From: CAMCFD01 sp965661355
GTDB taxonomy: Bacteria > Pseudomonadota > Alphaproteobacteria > Rickettsiales > UBA1997
Length of the DNA: 9,614 nt
Direction: 5' to 3'
Assembly (NCBI GenBank): GCA_965661355.1
Contig: CBFIDI010000048.1
Span: 1 to 9,614, forward strand
Part shown: piece by piece, positions 1 through 7,607 of the stretch
Position numbering within the stretch: the stretch's first letter is position 1
Layout of the letters: every line of letters starts with the position of its first letter
Notes under the pieces: model-generated
What the model was told of the DNA's origin: nothing
Seen by the model: the letters and a program-made list of their open reading frames with translations, nothing else
Database searches by the model: none
Program-made: the position numbers and the translations under genes

Positions 1-1
1 T

Positions 2-64
2 ACTGACATATTGAGTCTTTTTAAAGATATTGCAAACAAAAACTTGTTTAATTCATCAATTTAA
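2..64 (+). CDS. Possible 3' end of a + strand gene truncated by the window edge
   Basis: From base 2 the + strand is open for 20 codons and ends in TAA at 62-64, reading as an amphipathic tail that ends in LFNSSI. It is followed at once by a 9-bp AT hairpin and then a terminator-like hairpin, as expected after the end of a gene. An open frame of this length arises easily by chance in AT-rich DNA, and no family can be recognised from 20 residues. The call rests on position and the following hairpins only. Confidence 0.25.
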   Translation, partial: TDILSLFKDIANKNLFNSSI

Positions 65-65
65 C

Positions 66-88
66 TGATAAATTAGCTTAATTTATCA
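66..88. repeat. Perfect 9-bp inverted repeat, 5-nt loop
   Basis: TGATAAATT at 66-74 pairs perfectly with AATTTATCA at 80-88 around a 5-base loop. It is AT-only except for one G-C pair and has no T run on either side, so it is not a classical terminator by itself. It lies two bases after the stop codon of the possible left-edge gene. Confidence 0.6.
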
Positions 89-103
89 TTAAAAAAAAGG
101 GGG

Positions 104-127
104 GAATTTTTATATAAAATTCTTTTT
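104..127 (+). terminator. AT-rich intrinsic-terminator-like hairpin
   Basis: GAATTTT (104-110) pairs perfectly with AAAATTC (116-122) across a 5-base loop, and TTTTT follows directly at 123-127. The geometry fits a rho-independent terminator on the + strand, serving a gene that ends near base 64 or further left. The stem is weak, with a single G-C pair, and the A-run and G-run just upstream (91-104) are not part of it. Confidence 0.35.
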
Positions 128-327
128 GAAATATTTAAAAAAAATCTGCTTTTCCAGCCAAGAATATGATTTTTTATGAGATTTAAGACAGAAACTGGGC
201 GATTGACAATAAAATTAAGGCGACAAAGTCAACCTCAGACATTGCTGATAGATTTTTTAGTCAATATAAAGTGGTTTTTATGTAAATTTTAAACTAAACA
301 TAAAAGCATTAATTTTTAATTTGCAAA
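128..327. other. Non-coding stretch downstream of popZ, possible decayed sequence
   Basis: No convincing gene is visible. The part from about 150 to 260 is less AT-rich than the surrounding gap, which suggests former coding sequence. The + strand has a 38-codon ORF (176-292, starting MRFKTETGRL, basic) with no ribosome-binding site. The minus strand has a 19-codon hydrophobic ORF (242-183, starting MSEVDFVALI) that runs into stops. Neither shows family-level similarity that I can recognise. No clear terminator for popZ is seen here. Confidence 0.4.
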
Positions 328-2649
328 TTATTTATCTTCTTTATTAGCGTTATTTATAATATTTTTTATTTCTTGCCTTACAACTTCTTCAACTAAATCA
401 GGTAAATTCCTTTCAAACCACTCTTCTAATTTCGGCCTCATTAATTCAGTTGCAACATTTTGCATTAGCTCGCTTTTTGAAACATTATCAATTTTCTTGG
501 CCATTTTCTTGGTCGCCACTAAAGAACCAATAGAATCAGAGATTTTTTGCGATAAGTTCTCGCCAATTATAAAATCATTTTCTTCGCTACTATCTGGGTC
601 ATGTTTGAACTCATTTTTATACTCATTATCATTTTCACTATCTGAAGATGATTTATCGCTTACTTCAATATATTTATTACTCAAAACATCTTCTTTTGGC
701 TCGTTTTTATGGATTTTTTCATTTTCATCATATTTATCGAACTTTCCATCGTCAGAAAAATCATCATTTAGGTCAATTTCACTAAATGCATCCTTCATTT
801 CCTCTTCAATATCTTGCTTTTTAAAACTTTCATCTTCGCCAACCTTATTTGACGCTTTAGAATTGTAATATTCTTGTTCGTCACCACTTTTACCCTCTAA
901 AGAATAATCTCTTTTTTCATCAGCAAAGTTATCTTTTATATCTTGATTAAAATTTGAAAAAGAATTTAGATCGCCACTATTACTATCATCGTCAACTTTT
1001 TCTTGTATATTTTCTTTTGCATCATTTTCTACAAAATTTCCTATATCAAACTGGTCAAGATCTATATCTTCTTCATCAAAACTTTCATTATTTTCTTGGC
1101 TTGACTTTTTGTCGTTAACTTCACTTTCATTTTGAATATCTTCTTTATCGTTAACAGAATTATTGTCTTGATAACCCTCGGAAAAGCTTAAATTTTCACC
1201 TTCTTCACTATCTAAATTTTGCTCTAAATTTAATTTTATCTCACTCTTACTTTCTTCATCAGGTTTTTTCTGAGTTTGCATATATTTTTCAAACTCTTCC
1301 TCAAAAACTTCTTTCTTAAATTCTTCGTCGCCATTTTGATAGCTAAAATCACTTAAGTCACTATTTTCCAGCTCGTTACTAACTTCAATTTCTTTATCTT
1401 CTTCAAAAATACCATTCTCATTTTCAGCATCTTTCAAGTCAAGATCATGATCTTCAGCAAAAGTATCATTATTATCGTAAGAATGATTTTCTTGACCTTT
1501 ATTTTCAAACTCTACATTGTCCGTTTTTTTAAATGAAGGATTATCTTGATCACTAAAATCATTTTTAATTTTCGACTTCAAATCAGGCAAAAGTTCATTC
1601 TCATACCCTTCCCTTTTTGCGGTTTCGCTTTCAAAATCTTGATCAGAATTTAACTCAAAACCTTCGTCAACATTGCTGTTATTTAAATCTTCTTCAAACT
1701 TACCAGATAAAGAATTGATATTTTCAAAATCTTCACTTAAAAAATGGCCTTTATCTATTTTATTATCATGGGCGAAATTATCTTCAATTTCAGCTTTACT
1801 ATCAACATGTTCTTTATCGATATTTTCAACATTTGGCAAATCTTCTTTTTCTTGGGCTTCGTAATCTTTGGAACCATAATTCAGTTCAGTATCCTCAAAA
1901 TCTACCAATTGATCTTTTTCACTATGCAAATTATCAATTTCATAATTTTTCCCTTGCTCATCTTCTAAGTTATCGTCAATTTGCATTTCATCATTTTCTT
2001 CTTGCCAATTTTCATCTTCCTTAGCTATATTTTCTTTATTTTCATCTTCCAATAATTCACTATCGAAGTCTACCCCTTCTTCAAAACCTAATTCTTCATC
2101 ATTTGAATCAATATTATTAACTTTTTGGTCACTTTCTACATTTTGATCTGACAAACTTCCAAACTCTTCATCATCTTCACTTTGTACTTCGTTTTTTTCT
2201 TCACTCTCCAAGTTTATATCTTCTTTCTCATCTTTGAATTTAAGAATTTCATCTTCATTATTTTCTAAATCTTCAAAATTAAAGTCATCTTCAGGGTAAT
2301 TGCCGTCTTCATTATTAAGTACAGTGCCATTGCCACCAATAATATTTTTATTATCTTCTTCTCGAAGACCATCAAAGTCTTCAAAATCTTCACCTTCTTG
2401 TCGCTCTTTAGTAAAGTTAACATTTTCTAAATCGTTGTCGCTAAAGCTATCTTCTATTTCACGCTCTAAAATAACGTCATGTCCCTGACCTTCGCTATGA
2501 CTAGTGTCGTTAATATCTTCAAATTCATTATCTAAACTACTAGCTTCTTGACTTTCATCAAAATTCTCGTATTGCTCTTCATCTTTATGCTCGTCAAGCT
2601 TATTTATTTTCTTTTTAATTTTCTCTAAAATCGATAATGTATTGCTCAT
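328..2649 (-). CDS. popZ: Giant PopZ-like polar organising protein (DUF2497) with a very long acidic disordered linker
   Basis: PopZ proteins self-assemble through a conserved C-terminal domain (DUF2497) into a cell-pole condensate that recruits chromosome-partition and cell-cycle factors in alphaproteobacteria. Here residues about 727-765 show that domain clearly: MRPKLEEWFERNLPDLVEEVV, with W744 and L749-P750, matches the family pattern of a helix, W, NLP, then a second helix. Residues 4-18 (TLSILEKIKKKINKL) resemble the short N-terminal client-binding helix of Caulobacter PopZ (EEILASIRRIISED). Between them lie about 680 residues rich in E, D, N, S and K, with few prolines, almost no W and a phenylalanine about every 17 residues; I see no cysteine. 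Caulobacter PopZ is 177 aa, so this protein is over four times longer, nearly all of it in the linker. The start ATG lacks a good Shine-Dalgarno (only AAAG adjacent). Divergent from proS. Family assignment is strong; conserved client specificity is inferred. Confidence 0.85.
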   Translation of the reverse strand: MSNTLSILEKIKKKINKLDEHKDEEQYENFDESQEASSLDNEFEDINDTSHSEGQGHDVILEREIEDSFSDNDLENVNFTKERQEGEDFEDFDGLREEDNKNIIGGNGTVLNNEDGNYPEDDFNFEDLENNEDEILKFKDEKEDINLESEEKNEVQSEDDEEFGSLSDQNVESDQKVNNIDSNDEELGFEEGVDFDSELLEDENKENIAKEDENWQEENDEMQIDDNLEDEQGKNYEIDNLHSEKDQLVDFEDTELNYGSKDYEAQEKEDLPNVENIDKEHVDSKAEIEDNFAHDNKIDKGHFLSEDFENINSLSGKFEEDLNNSNVDEGFELNSDQDFESETAKREGYENELLPDLKSKIKNDFSDQDNPSFKKTDNVEFENKGQENHSYDNNDTFAEDHDLDLKDAENENGIFEEDKEIEVSNELENSDLSDFSYQNGDEEFKKEVFEEEFEKYMQTQKKPDEESKSEIKLNLEQNLDSEEGENLSFSEGYQDNNSVNDKEDIQNESEVNDKKSSQENNESFDEEDIDLDQFDIGNFVENDAKENIQEKVDDDSNSGDLNSFSNFNQDIKDNFADEKRDYSLEGKSGDEQEYYNSKASNKVGEDESFKKQDIEEEMKDAFSEIDLNDDFSDDGKFDKYDENEKIHKNEPKEDVLSNKYIEVSDKSSSDSENDNEYKNEFKHDPDSSEENDFIIGENLSQKISDSIGSLVATKKMAKKIDNVSKSELMQNVATELMRPKLEEWFERNLPDLVEEVVRQEIKNIINNANKEDK

Positions 2650-3026
2650 CTTTGTAAGATTTTTATACTATAAATTGACAGATATCTATTATTCTTTATT
2701 AATTTTATTGATAATGCAACAAAAAAATAATGAAAATATAAATTTTTTCAAAATTACCAAAGGCAATTAAAGTTCTGCATGTTCAAAAGCTTCTAAATTA
2801 AAAGCTTTCATCTAAAATTAGTTGCAAAATTATATATAATAAAAATCTTTGTTAAAATCACCTCACCCAGAAGTTTAAAATATACTAATCAACCTTAAAA
2901 CTTGACTTTAAACAGCAATTTATTGGCTATAGCTCATTATTATCTCCGCGCTTTTAAATCAAAGTTAAAGACAAAATATTTTGATATTTTTTTTAAATCT
3001 TAATTTTTTACCTAATACCACCTTAA

Positions 3027-3054
3027 AACTAATTTCATTTAGATAAAATTAGTT
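3027..3054. repeat. Perfect 9-bp inverted repeat, 10-nt loop
   Basis: AACTAATTT (3027-3035) and AAATTAGTT (3046-3054) are exact reverse complements around 10 bases. It lies about 80 bp upstream of the proS -35 box and between the divergent genes, so it could be an operator or simply an AT-rich hairpin. No T run follows. Confidence 0.5.
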
Positions 3055-3131
3055 ATTTTATACAAAATTATTACAAATATTAAAATAACATTACAAGTTT
3101 TCGCCCTCTAAACCTTATAAAAATGTAAATC

Positions 3132-3160
3132 TTGACTATCATAATATCACAAGATATAAT
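3132..3160 (+). promoter_or_regulatory. Near-consensus sigma-70 promoter for proS
   Basis: TTGACT (3132-3137), a 17-base spacer and TATAAT (3155-3160) match the vegetative sigma-factor consensus at 11 of 12 positions with ideal spacing. Transcription would begin near 3167, giving an untranslated leader of about 190 nt before the proS ATG. Inside that leader are a start-stop pair (ATG TAA, 3228-3233), preceded by AAGGAAAAA, and a 6-codon ORF starting near 3239 (MGVKNF). Confidence 0.65.
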
Positions 3161-3356
3161 TTTTTCTTTCTTTTTCTTGATTTAAATAGGTTTGCACTGC
3201 TCAATTTAAAGTTTTCAAGGAAAAACATGTAATTTAATTATGGGCGTAAAAAATTTTTGAACATTATTCACTTATCATACGCAATATAAAACTAGTTTTT
3301 ACCTAAATATACAAAAAAATATACTGACCACTTAAGAAAATTTAAAATAACATAAT

Positions 3357-4652
3357 ATGAGATTATCAAGATATTTTCTTCCTAGTTTAAAAGAAAAACC
3401 GATTGATGCTAAAATTATTTCGCACGAATTAATGATTAGATCCGCAATGGTACGCCAAACTTCAAGTGGAATTTACAGTTGGCTTCCACTAGGGACAAAA
3501 GTTCTAAATAAAATAGAGAATATTATTAGGCAAGAGCTAGACAATTCTGGTGCGCTTGAAGTTATTATGCCCACAATTCAACCAAAAGAATTATGGCTTG
3601 AATCACAAAGATATGACGGCTACGGTAAAGAAATGCTTCGATTCAAAGATAGGCATAATCGCGATTTTCTTTATGGCCCAACCGCCGAAGAAGTTGTAAC
3701 CGATATTTTTCGTAAAAATATTAAAAGCTATAAAGACTTGCCCAAATTTTTATATCAAATTAATTGGAAATTTCGCGACGAAATTCGCCCGCGCTTCGGA
3801 GTTATGAGGGGTCGAGAATTTTTAATGAAAGATGGCTATTCATTCGATATTGATCACAAAAACGCAGCAAAAACATATAATTCAATATACGAGACTTATT
3901 TTCGCATATTTAAAAAATTAGGCCTAAAAGCAATAGCTCTTCGTGCAGATAATGGGGCAATTGGCGGAAAATTATCACATGAATTTCATATTTTAGCCAA
4001 AAATGGTGAAAGCGCTGTTTACTATGACAAAAAGTTTGATGAATTAATTCAGCAAGATGAAATTAACTTTGAAGAAATGCAGAAAATTTACGGCGTTGCC
4101 GATGAATTATATGATGAAAAAACCTGTCCACTCAAAAAAGAAGATTTAGCCGAAAAAAGAGGTATAGAAGTGGCTCATATTTTTAACTTTGGCACCAAAT
4201 ATTCACAAATTATGAATGCCAAAGTTTCCGGCCCAGACGGCAAAGATATCTATCCAAATATGGGCTCCTACGGAATTGGAGTTTCACGTCTTGTGGCCGC
4301 AATTATTGAAAGCAGCAATGACGAAAACGGAATTATTTGGCCAAAAGAGGTTGCGCCCTTTCAAATTGCACTAATAAATATTAAAAGCAAAAATGAAGAA
4401 TGTAACAAATTTTGCGAAGAAATTTATGCGCAATTGCAAGAAAAAAACATCGAAGTTATATATGACGACAGAGATGTTGGTGCTGGACAAAAATTTGCAA
4501 ATGCAAATTTAATTGGAATTCCTATTCATATAGGGATTGGTCCACGCAGTTTAAAAGAGGGAAAAGCAGAAGTTATCGACAGAAAAACTGGTCAGAAATC
4601 AGAGATATTAATTGACAATCTATTTGAATTTATAATTGAATTTATAAAATAG
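3357..4652 (+). CDS. proS: Prolyl-tRNA synthetase, short alphaproteobacterial type
   Basis: Class II aminoacyl-tRNA synthetase (EC 6.1.1.15) that charges tRNA-Pro with proline in the cytoplasm using ATP. The N-terminal catalytic core has the expected motifs: the motif 1 region with the SSGIYSWLPLG signature (36-46), the TAEE loop (109-112), motif 2 FRDEIRPRFGVMRGREF (139-155), and motif 3 GSYGIGVSR (303-311). An anticodon-binding domain follows (about 334-431), with DDRDVGAGQKFANANLIGIP at 370-389. At 431 aa it lacks the large editing insertion of the E. coli-type enzyme (about 570 aa); this short form is typical of alphaproteobacteria including Rickettsiales. The ATG at 3357 is supported by an in-frame stop just upstream (3348-3350), but no clear Shine-Dalgarno is seen. 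It stands as a single gene with its own promoter and converges on the next gene. Confidence 0.97.
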   Translation: MRLSRYFLPSLKEKPIDAKIISHELMIRSAMVRQTSSGIYSWLPLGTKVLNKIENIIRQELDNSGALEVIMPTIQPKELWLESQRYDGYGKEMLRFKDRHNRDFLYGPTAEEVVTDIFRKNIKSYKDLPKFLYQINWKFRDEIRPRFGVMRGREFLMKDGYSFDIDHKNAAKTYNSIYETYFRIFKKLGLKAIALRADNGAIGGKLSHEFHILAKNGESAVYYDKKFDELIQQDEINFEEMQKIYGVADELYDEKTCPLKKEDLAEKRGIEVAHIFNFGTKYSQIMNAKVSGPDGKDIYPNMGSYGIGVSRLVAAIIESSNDENGIIWPKEVAPFQIALINIKSKNEECNKFCEEIYAQLQEKNIEVIYDDRDVGAGQKFANANLIGIPIHIGIGPRSLKEGKAEVIDRKTGQKSEILIDNLFEFIIEFIK

Positions 4653-4740
4653 CTTTATTAATTGATTTTTTTAAATAATCTTTATTTCTAAAAATATTTT
4701 TACCAACTAATTTAACTTAGCCTATTTATCGGCTAAAATC
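4653..4740. terminator. Weak hairpins between convergent genes
   Basis: The 73-bp gap between the converging proS and the 458-aa gene contains a 14-bp AT-only palindrome (TAAAAATATTTTTA, 4689-4702). A 6-bp hairpin (TTAGCC 4717-4722 with GGCTAA 4731-4736) overlaps the stop codon of the minus-strand gene in its loop. The position suits a shared terminator, but neither hairpin is followed by a good T run, so this is a weak call. Confidence 0.25.
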
Positions 4741-6102
4741 TTTACCTGAATTACCACCTGATATATCTGGTAAAATTACAGGAGCAGAAGGTAATCTTCT
4801 TTGACCTCGATTGGGCTTTGCAATAAAAGGCATTCTTGTTGCGGCCGAAGCACCAGTTGCTTGCGTTGATACAGGTGGGCGCGGTAATGTTTTTGACCCA
4901 GCCACCAAAGCGGAATTTCCGCTTTTTGCCGCAAAAGGCTGTGGCAATTTTCTTTTTTCTTCACCCTTTTCAATTTGCGCCTTTTTATATTGACTTATTT
5001 CTTGAGCAACTTCATCTTCCCGGCCTGGAAACCCTCTAGTAGAAAGACCTGAGTCATTTTTTTCATCATGATATCCTTCAACTTCAATACCACTTATATC
5101 ACTAATAAGTTGTTCGATACCATCTAAATCTAAATCTACTTCTTCTATTGCCCTTTGCAATATGACCAAATTACCTTCCTTCTCTTTTAATAAGGTTGTT
5201 GATTGTGAAAAATTATTTTCCGCTACTTTAATATCATTTTGTAATTTCTCTTTTTCCGCCTCCAATTCACTTAACCCCGAGCCGTCTCTCAACCCTTCTA
5301 ATTCTTTTTTTAAATTTTCTAACCCTATCTTTAATTGAGAATTTTCTTCTTTTAATTCTACTATTTTAGAATTATACAATTTAATTTTTTTGAGAAATCC
5401 TTTAATTCTAGCTTTATCATCGTCTGATTGAGACTTAACATGATTTTCCAGACTATATATTTTGGCAACAGCTTGCTGAAACATATCTTCCTTCTCTTCC
5501 AGCTCTGAGTTTACCCGTTCTAACTCTAAGTCTTTACTAAAGTCAGACATTATTAAATTAAAACCAGACATAGATTCAGGCGAACCTATTAAATTTAATG
5601 ATAAATACGTTCTTTCTAAAGAACCCAGATCTTCTTTAACTAAACTTCCTTTGTCAGATATTTTTTGATGATCAGCGGAGTAAGATTTTAATATTTCAGA
5701 AAATTTATTTAACCTTTCTTTTAAATAAGAAATTATTTTATCTTTACTAGGGCCACTTCGAATATCTTGAAGGCTTTTGACAATAGAGTGTTTTTCTAAA
5801 ATACCTAAGATATTTCTAGAATATTCAAGGTAAATTTTTGAAGAATTTAAAAACATCGACTTTATATCAACCTCTTTATCTTGCAAATTTCCTGCTTGCC
5901 TTTGATATAATTTACTCAAATTCTCCAATATTTCAAAGTGAACCACGGGAATAATATCCGCCAAAATATCGGCTTTACCTTCATCTTGCTGCTCAAATTC
6001 ATCTTTTGCCAATTTAAGCTTAACTTCAAAATCAGAGCTATATTCTAGGTAAATCTTAATATATTCTTGAATTAATGAATTGTAATTTAAAATTCTTGGC
6101 AT
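4726..6102 (-). CDS. Unrecognised helical/coiled-coil protein with a basic proline-rich tail
   Basis: I do not recognise a family. Residues 1-190 look like a helical domain with no signal peptide or membrane segment; the heptapeptide KIYLEYS occurs twice (16-22 and 89-95), hinting at a diverged internal duplication. Residues about 190-335 are heptad-rich coiled coil (for example ELKEENSQLKIGLENLKKEL near 249-268). From about 376 the chain becomes disordered, rich in K, R, P, S, T, A and G (LPRPPVSTQATG, NRGQRRLPSAP), and stays basic to the end. The ATG at 6102 has no good Shine-Dalgarno. A promoter with perfect spacing lies about 80 bp upstream and the leader contains a 9-bp stem. In a rickettsial context such a basic tail could be a type IV secretion signal, and a structural scaffold role is equally possible; both are inference. 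Confidence 0.8.
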   Translation of the reverse strand: MPRILNYNSLIQEYIKIYLEYSSDFEVKLKLAKDEFEQQDEGKADILADIIPVVHFEILENLSKLYQRQAGNLQDKEVDIKSMFLNSSKIYLEYSRNILGILEKHSIVKSLQDIRSGPSKDKIISYLKERLNKFSEILKSYSADHQKISDKGSLVKEDLGSLERTYLSLNLIGSPESMSGFNLIMSDFSKDLELERVNSELEEKEDMFQQAVAKIYSLENHVKSQSDDDKARIKGFLKKIKLYNSKIVELKEENSQLKIGLENLKKELEGLRDGSGLSELEAEKEKLQNDIKVAENNFSQSTTLLKEKEGNLVILQRAIEEVDLDLDGIEQLISDISGIEVEGYHDEKNDSGLSTRGFPGREDEVAQEISQYKKAQIEKGEEKRKLPQPFAAKSGNSALVAGSKTLPRPPVSTQATGASAATRMPFIAKPNRGQRRLPSAPVILPDISGGNSGKDFSR

Positions 6103-6137
6103 TTAAAATTGTTTTGAAGTATTTTCTTTGAAGTTGA

Positions 6138-6171
6138 CTACTTTAATAAATAAATAAATATCTTAAAGTAG
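6138..6171 (-). repeat. Perfect 9-bp inverted repeat in the leader of the 458-aa gene
   Basis: CTACTTTAA (6138-6146) and TTAAAGTAG (6163-6171) are exact reverse complements with a 16-base AT loop containing tandem TAAA units. With the promoter at 6185-6213, transcription would start near 6178, so this stem would form a few bases from the 5' end of the mRNA. It could act as an mRNA-stabilising 5' hairpin or as an operator; no T run follows on the minus strand. Confidence 0.55.
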
Positions 6172-6184
6172 GGTTTTAATGGAT

Positions 6185-6213
6185 ATTATAGTTAGCCCAT
6201 AAATTAATAACAA
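6185..6213 (-). promoter_or_regulatory. Sigma-70-like promoter for the 458-aa coiled-coil gene
   Basis: On the minus strand TTGTTA (6213-6208), a 17-base spacer and TATAAT (6190-6185) form a promoter with a perfect -10 box and a 4/6 -35 box. The predicted start is near 6178, giving a leader of about 75 nt. The gene is therefore probably not dependent on readthrough from the coiled-coil gene upstream, whose stop codon is 235 bp away. Confidence 0.5.
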
Positions 6214-6337
6214 ATTTACATCATAAAAGACAGTAACTTGCCTTAAATTATATCAAAATATAACTATTAGTTAAATTGAGTTATATAATATATTAATTTT
6301 ATTTTACAAATTATTAGGGTTATTTTTATCGCAATAC

Positions 6338-7561
6338 TTATATATCAATGCCCCCTGTGCTTCTCGTCGAAGAAAGCCCAGAAACATTATGCGTACCTGT
6401 TAATCTGCTATCAGGAGACCTTATATCATCATCACCAACCTGTTTCTCAAACACCTCAAGCAAACCATCCATTTCACTACTATCCGTCTGCAATCCCCTT
6501 ATTTGTTCGTTTAATTGCATCAACATCCCTTCAACTCTATATTTTTCTCTTGATAATTCAGAGTTATATTCTGTTAATCTTTTGATTTCTCTATCCTTTT
6601 CACCCAATGTAATATAAACTTCTTCTAACTCAGCAACTAACTGAACATTTTCATCCTCTTTTACGGTGTTACTTAATTCATATTTCCTAAGGTCTTCCTC
6701 AAGATCTTGAATTCTTGCGAGATAATCTGCAATGTCACTTTCAAGTTTTGTATTTTTATCACTCAACTCTTCAAACCCACGCCTCAATTCTTCATTTTCT
6801 TTTTTTAACTCAATTTGCCCTTGATGAAATTGCTCAATATTATCGCTGTCACCCAATAATTCTTTCATCTGGATTTCATGCTCAGCATCTTTATCACTAA
6901 TTAAGTCTTTTTTTTGTTGAAGCTCTTTCTTAAGCTCATCAACTTGAGCCCTAAAATCATTTACACTCTGCTCAGAGCTTTCATTTTCCTGATTAAGCCT
7001 AGAAATATTTTCTTTAGCTTTTTCAAGTTCAGTCTCTACTCCTTCCTTCTCTGACTTGGCAAGTAAAATATGTTCTTCCAGTTGCGAATTTAATTCTACA
7101 GTACTACTAACTTTTTTTTGAAGATTTGCATTGCTTTCACTTATTTCACTTAACTCTCTTTCCAAATTCACGATTTTTTCTTCGTGGTCTCGATATTCAG
7201 CACTCAAAATTTCTAATCTTCCATCCTTATCCTCATTGCTCCTTTGCAATTTAATATTTTGCTCTGTTAACCTTGCAATTTCTGCTTGCGAACTCTCCTC
7301 GCTGCTACTCTTGACTCTTTCAACTTCTTGTAGTTTAGATTGCAATTGTGAGATTTGATTTTGTAATTCTGAATTCTGAGCTTTCAATAAATCCATCTTG
7401 GTTTTAGCCGCCCTTAAAGCTTCCGCAGTCCTAACATTAAAATTTCTAAACCTAGCAATACTTTGAGTCGATTCATCAAACCCTCTTTGAGTTTCGTCTT
7501 CGGGCGCAAAAGCAATAACAGATTTATATCCTGAACTTATAATGATTTTACTAATTCTCAT
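6338..7561 (-). CDS. Unrecognised long coiled-coil protein
   Basis: I do not recognise a specific family. After about 44 residues without a clear signal peptide (MRISKIIISSGYK...), residues about 45-372 form an almost uninterrupted heptad-rich coiled coil, dense in E, K, Q, L and S with few helix breakers. Typical stretches are SELQNQISQLQSKLQEVERV (64-83) and QIELKKENEELRRGFEEL (249-266). The last 35 residues are Gly/Ser/Thr-rich and probably disordered. The layout of short head, long rod and short tail resembles bacterial filament-forming or scaffold coiled-coil proteins, but coiled coils converge in sequence, so homology to crescentin or any other named protein is not claimed. No Shine-Dalgarno is visible before the ATG at 7561. 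A promoter with an overlapping dyad lies about 50 bp upstream. No clear terminator follows. Confidence 0.8.
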   Translation of the reverse strand: MRISKIIISSGYKSVIAFAPEDETQRGFDESTQSIARFRNFNVRTAEALRAAKTKMDLLKAQNSELQNQISQLQSKLQEVERVKSSSEESSQAEIARLTEQNIKLQRSNEDKDGRLEILSAEYRDHEEKIVNLERELSEISESNANLQKKVSSTVELNSQLEEHILLAKSEKEGVETELEKAKENISRLNQENESSEQSVNDFRAQVDELKKELQQKKDLISDKDAEHEIQMKELLGDSDNIEQFHQGQIELKKENEELRRGFEELSDKNTKLESDIADYLARIQDLEEDLRKYELSNTVKEDENVQLVAELEEVYITLGEKDREIKRLTEYNSELSREKYRVEGMLMQLNEQIRGLQTDSSEMDGLLEVFEKQVGDDDIRSPDSRLTGTHNVSGLSSTRSTGGIDI

Positions 7562-7607
7562 TTTTGTTGTATTTATTGTTGTTTATTAAGTTTTTTCAAT
7601 GACTTAT

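Larger units (their letters stand above)
2650..3356. other. Divergent popZ-proS intergenic gap with hairpins and a promoter
   Basis: This 707-bp gap separates two divergently transcribed genes and contains no credible ORF. It holds a small hairpin (AAAGCTT 2786-2792 with AAGCTTT 2802-2808), a 9-bp inverted repeat (3027-3054), a near-consensus + strand promoter (3132-3160) and a proS leader of about 190 nt with a 12-bp palindrome at 3288-3299. For popZ, the minus strand has a TATAAT-like hexamer near 2830 (within ATATATAAT) and TATAGT close to the gene, but no matching -35 that I trust. Confidence 0.6.

Noticed and set aside
183..242. Start of a CvpA-like membrane protein on the minus strand (MSEVDFVALILLS)
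   Set aside because: Only 19 codons before a stop, a second stop three codons later, and no ribosome-binding site; the resemblance is limited to one hydrophobic helix.
497..868. 123-codon + strand ORF inside popZ
   Set aside because: It is antisense to the strongly biased E/D/S-rich popZ frame; the Ser/Phe/Leu-rich translation is what the complement of GAA/GAT/AAA codons gives.
1673..2488. Several 60-75 codon + strand ORFs over the popZ linker, some hydrophobic and membrane-like
   Set aside because: They overlap each other and mirror the acidic codons of popZ; no ribosome-binding sites or conserved motifs.
3161..3356. T-box riboswitch in the proS leader
   Set aside because: No T-box consensus sequence, specifier stem or terminator/antiterminator pair is visible, and T-boxes are mainly found in Gram-positive bacteria.
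4776..5039. Short ORFs overlapping the tail of the 458-aa gene on both strands
   Set aside because: They are shadows of the Pro/Arg/Ala-rich tail, whose higher GC content makes stops rarer in all frames.
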